Shown here: positions 1 through 5,447 of the stretch, in pieces
Layout of the letters: every line of letters starts with the position of its first letter
How positions within the stretch are numbered: the first letter of the stretch is position 1
Assembly: GCA_007131525.1 (NCBI GenBank)
Contig: SLQK01000122.1
Location: forward strand, 1 to 5,821
From: Nitriliruptoraceae bacterium
Lineage (GTDB): Bacteria > Actinomycetota > Nitriliruptoria > Nitriliruptorales > Nitriliruptoraceae
Direction of reading: 5' to 3'
DNA: 5,821 bases
Program-made: the position numbers and the translations under genes
Notes under the pieces: generated by a model
Seen by the model: the letters and a program-made list of their open reading frames with translations, nothing else
What the model was told of the DNA's origin: nothing
Databases searched by the model: none

Positions 1-17
1 TCGCCGACCAGGGCTGA
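1..17 (+). CDS. Probable 3' end of sucC (succinyl-CoA synthetase beta subunit), partial
   Basis: Only four codons and a stop are visible: in the third frame the sequence reads Ala-Asp-Gln-Gly then TGA at 15-17. The assignment to the beta subunit is inference from position, because sucC almost always lies directly before sucD and the two subunits form one enzyme. Four residues cannot identify a protein. The first frame is also open from the window edge to a TGA at 115-117 overlapping the sucD start, but its translation is low-complexity (Thr, Arg, Pro, His) and does not look like a SucC C-terminus. The sequence left of the window would settle it. Confidence 0.35.
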
Positions 18-90
18 CCCCCACCTGACACCCGGACGAACGCGGGCGGACCACTCGCACACGCCGTCGGCACGAGACCACGCGCCCGAA

Positions 91-111
91 GGTGGCGCCG
101 GAGGAACCACC
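91..111 (+). promoter_or_regulatory. sucD ribosome binding site, in the loop of a small inverted repeat
   Basis: A strong Shine-Dalgarno sequence, GGAGGAA at 100-106, sits 7 bases before the ATG at 114 and fixes the sucD start. It is flanked by GGTGG (91-95) and CCACC (107-111), which could pair and present the site in an 11-base loop. The rest of the 96-base stretch between the presumed sucC stop and sucD (18-113) shows no promoter or terminator that I can defend. Co-transcription with sucC is the simplest reading. Confidence 0.5.
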
Positions 112-113
112 AC

Positions 114-1001
114 ATGAGCATCTTCATCGATGAGAACACCAAGGTCGTCGTCCAGGGCATCGGATCCCAGGGCACCTTCCACGCCAAGCGCAACCAGGCC
201 TACGGCACCAACGTCGTCGCCGGGGTCCACCCGAAGAAGGGCGGGACCACCTGGGAGGAGCTCGGTGTCCCGGTGTTCGCGACCGTGGCCGAGGCCGTCG
301 AGGCCACCGGGGCCAACACCTCCATGGTCATGGTCCCCGCGCCCTTCACCAAGGACGCGATCCTGGAGGCCCACGCCGCGGGCATCGCGACCATCGTCAC
401 GATCACCGAGGGCGTGCCGGTCCACGACATGACCGAGGTGTACGACACCGTCGTGCGGCGCGGAGGGACCCGGCTGATCGGGCCGAACTGCCCCGGCCTG
501 ATCAGCCCCGGCAAGGCCAACGTCGGCATCATCCCCGCCGCCACCACGATGCCGGGCAAGGTGGGGCTGGTCTCGCGGTCGGGCACGCTGACCTACCAGA
601 TCATGCACGAGCTGGCCCAGGCCGGCATCGGCATCTCCACCTGTGTCGGCATCGGCGGGGACCCCGTGATCGGCACCCAGTTCCTCGACGTGATCAAGGC
701 CTTCGCCGAGGACCCCGACACCGAGGCCATCGCCTTCGTCGGCGAGATCGGCGGCTCCGAGGAGCAGCTGGCCGGAGAGTGGATCCGCGACAACATCCCC
801 GACACCCCCGTGGTCGGCTACATCGCCGGCTTCGAGGCGCCCGAGGGCAAGCAGATGGGCCACGCCGGCGCCATCGTGAAGGAGGGCGGCCCCGGCGGTG
901 AGTCCGCCGCGGAGAAGAAGGAGATCCTGGAGGGCTACGGGATCGCGGTCGCCATGAACCCCTCCGAGGCGGCGCAGCTGATGATCACGCGGCTGTCCTG
1001 A
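114..1001 (+). CDS. sucD: Succinyl-CoA synthetase (succinate-CoA ligase, ADP/GDP-forming), alpha subunit
   Basis: This is the alpha subunit of the TCA-cycle enzyme that converts succinyl-CoA, phosphate and a nucleoside diphosphate to succinate, CoA and NTP in the cytoplasm, working with SucC. The 295-residue product starts like the E. coli protein (MSIFIDENTKV) and aligns along its length. Residues 1-100 form the CoA-binding Rossmann part (GSQGTFH at 17-23). The ligase part carries the GPNCPG signature around Asn125-Gly128, then SRSGTLTY, VGIGGDP, GEIGGS and MGHAGAIV. His250 in the last motif is the active-site histidine phosphorylated in this family. The ATG at 114 has a good ribosome binding site. 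One oddity is seen: the family motif QG-x-T-G is QG-I-G here (residues 14-17), lacking the threonine. The next gene begins 2 bases after the stop, so an operon is likely. Identity is secure. Confidence 0.97.
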   Translation: MSIFIDENTKVVVQGIGSQGTFHAKRNQAYGTNVVAGVHPKKGGTTWEELGVPVFATVAEAVEATGANTSMVMVPAPFTKDAILEAHAAGIATIVTITEGVPVHDMTEVYDTVVRRGGTRLIGPNCPGLISPGKANVGIIPAATTMPGKVGLVSRSGTLTYQIMHELAQAGIGISTCVGIGGDPVIGTQFLDVIKAFAEDPDTEAIAFVGEIGGSEEQLAGEWIRDNIPDTPVVGYIAGFEAPEGKQMGHAGAIVKEGGPGGESAAEKKEILEGYGIAVAMNPSEAAQLMITRLS

Positions 1002-1003
1002 TC

Positions 1004-2185
1004 TTGCCGCGCACCGCTGCCGCCCTGTCCCGCACCGACGAGGCGGGTGTGGCGGCAGCGGAGGCGGCGGATGCGGTCGCGGCGAGCCTGGCCGGCGGGG
1101 CCGACGCGGTGACCCCGCCGCGGTGCGACCTGGCCGTGGTCATTGTCACCGCGCAGCACCACGAGCACCTCGGCGCCGTCGCCGCTGCCGTGGAGGCCCG
1201 GCTGGAGCCGGCCGCGCTGCTCGGTGCCGTTGCCTCCGGCGTGGTCGGCACCGATGCCGGGCGGGCCGTCGAGGTGGACGAGGGCCCGGCGGTGTCGGTG
1301 TGGGGGCTCGCCGCGCCCGGCGGCTGGGTCCAGCCCTTCCGCGCCTGGACGCTGCGTCCGAGCGGCGGTGGCGTCAGCGTGGCCGGCTGGCCCGACACCC
1401 AGCCTGACGACACGGTCCTGGTGCTCGCGGACCCCGAGACCTTCCCCGCCGCCGAGGTCCTCCAGCGGTTGCAGGACCGGCAGGTGACCACCCCGGTGCT
1501 GGGTGGGCTGGTCTCGGCGGGGCCGGGTCAGGCCCGCTACAGCCTGGACGGGCGCCTGTTCGACGACGGGGCCGTCGGGGTGATCCTGCGGGACATCGAG
1601 GTGACCGGGACGGCGTCGGTGGGGTGCCGCGCCATCGGCCGGCCCGTCACGGTCACCGAGGTGGTGGACGACCAGCTCCGGGGCCTGGCCGGGGGCTCGG
1701 CCACCGACCACCTCGATGCGGTGCTGAGCGGGCTCTCCGAGGACGACCTGGCCCTGCTCGAACGGGGTGGGTTGCAGCTCGGCATCGTGGTCGACGCCGT
1801 GCGTGACAGCTACGAGCCCGGCGACTTCGTGCTCCGCGGGGTGCTGGGCATCGACCCGGAGCTCGGGGCCGTCCGCGTCGGGGACCGGGTGCGGGCCGGC
1901 GACACCGTGCAGTTCCACCTACGTGACCCCGTCCACGCCGGGATCGACCTGACCGCGCGGCTCCGCGGGGTCGGCCCGAGGTCCGGCGCCCTGCTGTTCA
2001 CCTGCCTGGGGCGGGGACGCCGGCTGTTCGAGACCCCTGACCACGATGCCCGGGCCGTCGCCACCCACCTCGACGTCGAGGTGGCAGGTGCGGTCTGCGA
2101 CGGCGAGATCGGGCCCCTGCACGCCCGGAGCGTCCTCCACGGCTTCTCCGCCGTGGTCGCCGCCGTCGGGCAGGAGAGGGCGTAA
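1004..2185 (+). CDS. FIST-domain protein (FIST_N plus FIST_C), probable cytoplasmic small-ligand sensor
   Basis: The 393-residue product carries both halves of the FIST sensory domain and little else. The N-terminal half (about residues 40-210) has the typical DLAVVIVTAQHH strand, the LLGAVASGVVG segment and the PAVSVWGL strand. The C-terminal half (about 220-385) has GDFVLRGVLGIDPE, FTCLGRGRRLF with Cys334, and CDGEIGPLHARSVLHGF with Gly367-Pro371. FIST domains occur alone or fused to signalling modules and are proposed to bind small molecules, perhaps amino acids. No ligand can be read from the sequence, and there is no output domain, signal peptide or membrane segment. The start is uncertain: TTG at 1004, 2 bases after the sucD stop, has no clear Shine-Dalgarno and would depend on translational coupling; GTG at 1049 is the main alternative. 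It is probably co-transcribed with sucD. Its stop codon overlaps the candidate GlnR site of the next unit. Confidence 0.88.
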   Translation: MPRTAAALSRTDEAGVAAAEAADAVAASLAGGADAVTPPRCDLAVVIVTAQHHEHLGAVAAAVEARLEPAALLGAVASGVVGTDAGRAVEVDEGPAVSVWGLAAPGGWVQPFRAWTLRPSGGGVSVAGWPDTQPDDTVLVLADPETFPAAEVLQRLQDRQVTTPVLGGLVSAGPGQARYSLDGRLFDDGAVGVILRDIEVTGTASVGCRAIGRPVTVTEVVDDQLRGLAGGSATDHLDAVLSGLSEDDLALLERGGLQLGIVVDAVRDSYEPGDFVLRGVLGIDPELGAVRVGDRVRAGDTVQFHLRDPVHAGIDLTARLRGVGPRSGALLFTCLGRGRRLFETPDHDARAVATHLDVEVAGAVCDGEIGPLHARSVLHGFSAVVAAVGQERA

Positions 2186-2219
2186 CCAGGTAGAAACGAT
2201 CACGACACCACCGGGAGAC
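2182..2219 (+). promoter_or_regulatory. Candidate GlnR-type operator for glnB-glnD (four half-sites)
   Basis: The actinobacterial GlnR consensus is gTnAC-n6-GaAAc repeated twice at 11-base spacing. Here the half-sites are GTAAC (2182-2186), GAAAC (2193-2197), GACAC (2204-2208) and GAGAC (2215-2219), each separated by exactly 6 bases. The first pair is a perfect match. The third and fourth half-sites each deviate at one position (A for T, G for A). It lies 162 bases before the glnB start, and its first half-site overlaps the FIST stop codon. GlnR is known to activate the amtB-glnK-glnD operon in Streptomyces, so the context fits. That this organism has GlnR is inference. A possible but weak -10 (GAGGAT, 2230-2235) lies just downstream; no convincing -35 was seen. 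Confidence 0.6.
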
Positions 2220-2264
2220 ACCTGCCCGCGAGGATCGCGCCTCGCAGGTGGGGCCTCCCACCTG
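2219..2264 (+). promoter_or_regulatory. Competing inverted repeats in the glnB leader (attenuator-like or operator)
   Basis: Three segments share one hexamer and its complement: A, CACCTGC (2219-2225); B, GCAGGTGGG (2244-2252); C, CCCACCTG (2257-2264). A can pair with B, with an inner helix GAGG/CCTC (2230-2233 with 2240-2243). B can also pair with C as a perfect 8-bp stem (2245-2252 with 2257-2264) closed by a 4-base loop. The two structures exclude each other, as in attenuators. No T-run follows C, so it is not a classical intrinsic terminator. It may end the sucCD-FIST transcript, act in the glnB leader RNA, or be a DNA operator. Whether segment A is transcribed depends on an unmapped start site. 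Confidence 0.45.
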
Positions 2265-2294
2265 GACAGGACGGTGCGCGCCGCCGACGACGAC

Positions 2295-2313
2295 CGGGAT
2301 GCCGAGCATCCCG
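2295..2313 (+). other. Perfect 8-bp hairpin in the glnB leader
   Basis: CGGGATGC (2295-2302) and GCATCCCG (2306-2313) form a perfect stem with a 3-base CGA loop. It is followed by further self-complementary DNA: CCGCCGGCGG (2318-2327), and GGAA/TTCC (2332-2335 with 2340-2343) closed by GCC/GGC (2329-2331 with 2347-2349). The leader thus looks like a string of hairpins ending about 20 bases before the glnB ribosome binding site. It matches no riboswitch class that I recognise. GC-rich DNA makes short inverted repeats by chance, so only the 8-bp stem is worth weight. Confidence 0.4.
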
Positions 2314-2370
2314 CCAGCCGCCGGCGGTGCCGGAAGCGGTTCCCCCGGCCCGTGGAGGTCGGATCATCGA

Positions 2371-2375
2371 GGAGG
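2371..2375 (+). promoter_or_regulatory. glnB ribosome binding site (decides the GTG start at 2381)
   Basis: GGAGG at 2371-2375 lies 5 bases before GTG 2381. The reading frame is open further upstream to a GTG at 2327, but those 18 extra codons have no family counterpart and no ribosome binding site. The 2381 start gives the canonical PII N-terminus and places the modified tyrosine exactly at residue 51. Confidence 0.75.
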
Positions 2376-2380
2376 ACGAT

Positions 2381-2719
2381 GTGAAGCTCGTCACGGCGAT
2401 CGTGAAGCCGCACAAGCTCGACGAGGTCAAGGAGGCCCTGCAGAACGTGGGCGTCCAGGGCCTGACCGTGTCGGAGGTCCGTGGGTACGGCCGCCAGCGT
2501 GGTCACACCGAGGTCTACCGTGGTGCGGAGTACACGGTGGAGTTCGTCCCGAAGGTCATGCTCGAGGTGCTGATCGACAGCCCCATGGTCGACGACGTCA
2601 TCGACGCCATCGTCAAGGCGGCGCAGACCGGTCAGGTCGGCGACGGGAAGGTGTTCGTCACCAACGTCGAGCGGATCGTGCGCATCCGGACGGCCGAGGA
2701 GAACGTCGAGGCCATCTGA
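2381..2719 (+). CDS. glnB: PII nitrogen regulatory protein (GlnB/GlnK family)
   Basis: PII is a cytoplasmic trimer that reads 2-oxoglutarate and the ATP/ADP ratio and controls ammonium transport and nitrogen-assimilation targets. With the GTG start at 2381 the product is 112 residues, the standard length, and begins MKLVTAIVKPHKLDEV. The T-loop (about 37-55) contains Gln39, Tyr46 and Tyr51; Tyr51 is the residue that GlnD nucleotidylates. Lys58, the B-loop TGQVGDGKVFV (83-93) with Lys90, and Arg101/Arg103 are the expected nucleotide and 2-oxoglutarate ligands. Residue 49 is Ala, so the Ser49 phosphorylation known in cyanobacteria is impossible. glnD follows after 66 bases. In many actinobacteria the order is amtB-glnK-glnD; no amtB is adjacent here, so glnB versus glnK is only a naming choice. 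Expression is probably controlled through the upstream candidate GlnR site. Confidence 0.96.
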   Translation: MKLVTAIVKPHKLDEVKEALQNVGVQGLTVSEVRGYGRQRGHTEVYRGAEYTVEFVPKVMLEVLIDSPMVDDVIDAIVKAAQTGQVGDGKVFVTNVERIVRIRTAEENVEAI

Positions 2720-2731
2720 CACCGCCGGCGA

Positions 2732-2759
2732 CGGTGCGGGGCGCCTGCGCCCCGCACCG
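2732..2759 (+). terminator. Strong hairpin between glnB and glnD, without a T-run
   Basis: CGGTGCGGGGCG (2732-2743) and CGCCCCGCACCG (2748-2759) form a perfect 12-bp GC-rich stem with a 4-base CCTG loop, 12 bases after the glnB stop. The bases after it (CTGCTGCCTGA) are not T-rich, so it is not a textbook Rho-independent terminator, although GC-rich actinobacteria may use such stems. It may lower read-through into glnD, or protect the 3' end of a short glnB message so that more PII than GlnD is made. The glnD ribosome binding site begins 15 bases beyond it. Confidence 0.55.
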
Positions 2760-2785
2760 CTGCTGCCTGACGATGGAGCCATCCC

Positions 2786-5428
2786 GTGCCGACCTCGGCT
2801 GCTGCAGCGAGCGACGCCGGGGTCGACACCGCCGCGCTCGCGGCGGAGCTGAAGGCGACCTGGGCAGGGCTGGTCACCGACGGTCCCGCGCCCGGCCTCG
2901 GGTGGTGCCGGGCGGCGACCTCGGCGGTGGACGGCCTGCTGGTCGACCTGGCCCGCCCCTTCATCGCCCGCCACCGCATCGCCGTCGCCGCGGTCGGTGG
3001 CTACGGACGCCGTGAGCTCAGCCCGGCCTCCGACATCGACCTGCTGCTGCTGCACGACAAGCTCGACACCGAGGTGCTGGAGCGCATCGTGCGGGGCGTG
3101 GTCTATCCCCTGTGGGACGCCGGTCTGACCGTCGGCTACGCCGTCCGGGACCGCCGTGAGGCGCTGGCAGCCGTCGACGACGTCGACAGCGCGACGGCGA
3201 TCCTCGACCTGAGGACCGTGGCCGGCGACGCCGCCTTCGCCCAGCTGGTCCGCACCGAGGTGATCCGCCGCCTGCGTCGGCGGCCCCACCGCTACCTCGG
3301 TGCCCTGCGCCAGGCCGACCTCGAGCGTCGGGCCCGCGCGGGCGACGCCGCCGAGGTGCTCGAGCCACACCTCAAGGACGGCGCGGGGGGCCTGCGTGAC
3401 GTGCAGTCGCTGCGGTGGGCCGCCGCGGCGCTGGTGGGCACCGTCGGGCTCGACCCGTTGGTGCCGGCCGGCTACCTCGGTGCCCCCGACCGCCCCCGCA
3501 TCAGCGCCGCCGAGACGCGGCTCCTGGCGGTCAGGGTCGCCCTCCACCTTGCCGCGGCCCAGGAGAGCGGCAAGCCGGACGTGCTCCGTCTCGACCGCCA
3601 CGACCAGGTCGCCCACCTGCTGGGCTACGAGGACCGGGCACCCCACGATCTGGCGCCCCACGGGCTGCTCCGCGACCTCTACCTGGCCACCCGCACCATC
3701 GACCACGTCCACCGTCGGGCCTGGGCGCTGATCGACGCCGATGTCGCCCGGGGCCGGCGGCGGCTGGGGCGGCCCGCCGAGCGGGAGGTGGACGGCTTCG
3801 AGCTGGTCGACGGGGTCCTGCGGATCCCCCCGGAGGACGACATCGACGAGCCCGAGCTCGCCGGCCGTCTGCTGGTCACGTTGACCCGGACCGGTGCGGT
3901 GCTGGACCGGGGAAGCGCCGCCCGGCTGCGGGACCGGGCCGAGACGGCCACCGCCGCCGGCGACGCCGGGCCCTGGACCTGGAGCGACGCCACCCGGGAC
4001 CGGCTGGTGTGGGTCCTGCACCAGGGGGACGTGGCCCTGCCGGCGCTGGCCGAGCTCGATGAGGTCGGGGTGTGGACCGCGTGGCTCCCGGAGTGGGCGC
4101 CGCTGAGGGGCCGTGCCCAGCGCAACCCCTACCATCGCTACGCGCTGGACCGCCACGCCTGGCACGCCGCCACCGCCCTCGGGGACCTGGTGCGACGGGT
4201 CCCCTGGGCGGCCGAGACCCTGGTGGACGTCGACGACCGTGAGGCGCTGTTCCTCGGGGTCCTGCTCCACGATGTGGGCAAGGCGCTGGGTGAACCCCAT
4301 GCGGAGACCGGCGTCCCCCTGGCCGCCGCCATGGCCCGCCGGATGGGGGCGCGCCCGGCCACGATCGAGCGGATCGAGCGGCTGGTGCGGCTCCACCTGC
4401 TGCTGCCCGACGCGGCCCAACGACGCGACGTGACCGACCCGGCCCTCGCCCACGAGCTGGCCGCACGTATCGGCGACCGTTCGACGCTGGCCATGCTGCA
4501 CCTGCTGGCCGCGGCTGACGGGCAGGCCACCGGACCGACCGCCTGGAGCCCATGGATCGCCGCGCTGATCGAGCGCCTGGTGACGAAGGTGAGAGCTGTG
4601 TTCGACGAGACCGATCCCGACGAGGTGGGCGACGGTGCGATCGTGACGGCCCGGGCTGCCCAGGCCTTGGCCCCGGAGCTCGGCGCCAGTCCCGAGCTCG
4701 TCCGTGAGCACCTCGCCCTGCTACCCCGACGCTACGCCGCGGCCGTGTCGCCCCGGGCGGTGGTCCGCCACGCGCTGATGGGCACCACCGAGCTCGGACC
4801 CACCGACGTGCGCACCCGGGTCACCCCGGGCGCCGAGGACCCCGACGGCCACGCTGGCCTGGATGAGCTGGACGTGGTGGCCCTGGACCACCCCGGGTGG
4901 TTCGCCAAGGTCGCCGGGGTGGTCGCGCTGCACGGTGGGTCGGTGGTCGCCGCCGACGCCTTCACCCGCGAGGACGGCCTGGCCTTCGACACCTTCAAGG
5001 TCGCCCCGCCTCCGGGTACGGGCGGGTCCTGGTGGGCCCGGGTGGAGGGCGACCTCGACGACGTGGCCGGAGGGCGCCTGGCCGTGCGCGCGAGGGTGCT
5101 GCGCAAGGCCCGCGCGCAGCGCTCACGGCTGGCCAAGCTGCCGCCGGTCACCTCGAAGGTGGTCGCCAGCGAGGATGCCGGGGGCCGGACCACGGTGATC
5201 GAGGTCCGCACCCTCGACCGCCTCGGTGTGCTGTACGCGATCGCGACCGCGCTGGCGGAGCTGAAGCTCGACATCGTGATGGCCCGGGTCCAGACCCTCG
5301 GCCACGAGGTCACCGACGTGTTCTACCTGCGCGACGGTGACGGCGCACCGCTGTCCCGCGACCACCTCGCCGAGCTGGAGCTGGCGGTGCTCGGCGCGAT
5401 CGAGGAGCTGTCGGTCGGCGACGCCTGA
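2786..5428 (+). CDS. glnD: Bifunctional PII nucleotidyltransferase / nucleotidyl-removing enzyme GlnD
   Basis: GlnD attaches a nucleotide to PII Tyr51 when glutamine is low and removes it when glutamine is high. The 880-residue product has the full family architecture. The nucleotidyltransferase domain carries Gly71-Gly72 and the catalytic Asp83/Asp85 in GGYGRRELSPASDIDL. A linker has KDGAGGLRD at 197-205. The HD hydrolase domain has metal ligands His457, His495-Asp496, His537 and probably Asp578. ACT domain 1 begins near 695 (DHPGWF at about 702-707) and ACT domain 2 near 802 (LDRLGVLY at about 810); these sense glutamine. The GTG start has GGAG (2775-2778) 7 bases upstream. Enterobacterial GlnD is a uridylyltransferase, while characterised Streptomyces and Corynebacterium enzymes adenylylate PII, so the nucleotide used here is open. 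GYAVRD (117-122) and HDVGKALGEPH (495-505) differ from the forms I recall in relatives. The partner glnB is immediately upstream. Confidence 0.96.
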   Translation: MPTSAAAASDAGVDTAALAAELKATWAGLVTDGPAPGLGWCRAATSAVDGLLVDLARPFIARHRIAVAAVGGYGRRELSPASDIDLLLLHDKLDTEVLERIVRGVVYPLWDAGLTVGYAVRDRREALAAVDDVDSATAILDLRTVAGDAAFAQLVRTEVIRRLRRRPHRYLGALRQADLERRARAGDAAEVLEPHLKDGAGGLRDVQSLRWAAAALVGTVGLDPLVPAGYLGAPDRPRISAAETRLLAVRVALHLAAAQESGKPDVLRLDRHDQVAHLLGYEDRAPHDLAPHGLLRDLYLATRTIDHVHRRAWALIDADVARGRRRLGRPAEREVDGFELVDGVLRIPPEDDIDEPELAGRLLVTLTRTGAVLDRGSAARLRDRAETATAAGDAGPWTWSDATRDRLVWVLHQGDVALPALAELDEVGVWTAWLPEWAPLRGRAQRNPYHRYALDRHAWHAATALGDLVRRVPWAAETLVDVDDREALFLGVLLHDVGKALGEPHAETGVPLAAAMARRMGARPATIERIERLVRLHLLLPDAAQRRDVTDPALAHELAARIGDRSTLAMLHLLAAADGQATGPTAWSPWIAALIERLVTKVRAVFDETDPDEVGDGAIVTARAAQALAPELGASPELVREHLALLPRRYAAAVSPRAVVRHALMGTTELGPTDVRTRVTPGAEDPDGHAGLDELDVVALDHPGWFAKVAGVVALHGGSVVAADAFTREDGLAFDTFKVAPPPGTGGSWWARVEGDLDDVAGGRLAVRARVLRKARAQRSRLAKLPPVTSKVVASEDAGGRTTVIEVRTLDRLGVLYAIATALAELKLDIVMARVQTLGHEVTDVFYLRDGDGAPLSRDHLAELELAVLGAIEELSVGDA

Positions 5429-5434
5429 ACGACC

Positions 5435-5447
5435 CGCCGACCCGGCG
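5435..5447. terminator. Small inverted repeat between convergent glnD and fumC (weak bidirectional terminator candidate)
   Basis: The 19-base gap between the two stop codons contains CGCCG (5435-5439) and CGGCG (5443-5447) around a 3-base loop, directly against the fumC stop. It is too short and lacks flanking A/T runs, so it is a weak candidate; no other stop signal fits in the gap. Confidence 0.2.

Noticed and set aside
1..117. First-frame open stretch ending in an ATGA overlap with sucD, as an alternative sucC end
   Set aside because: The translation is Thr/Arg/Pro/His-rich and unlike a SucC C-terminus. The third-frame stop at 15-17 is more plausible, though neither is proven.
935..1918. 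A 327-codon minus-strand open frame opposite the FIST gene
   Set aside because: Same compositional shadow; no recognisable motif and no ribosome binding site. The FIST motifs on the + strand are clear.
2327..2380. Upstream GTG start extending PII by 18 residues
   Set aside because: No ribosome binding site, no family counterpart, and it would shift the modified tyrosine away from position 51.
2186..2380. A known riboswitch before glnB (glycine, glutamine, SAM, cobalamin, ZTP types considered)
   Set aside because: Some fragments such as GGGAGAC and GGACAGGA recall parts of the glycine aptamer, but the conserved core segments are missing and the order does not fit. None of the other consensus cores is present.
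1919..4711. A 930-codon open frame on the minus strand, opposite FIST, glnB and glnD
   Set aside because: Its translation is rich in Gly, Arg, Pro, His, Val and Gln with no domain, and it spans three well-identified + strand genes. It is the usual antisense shadow of very GC-rich coding DNA.
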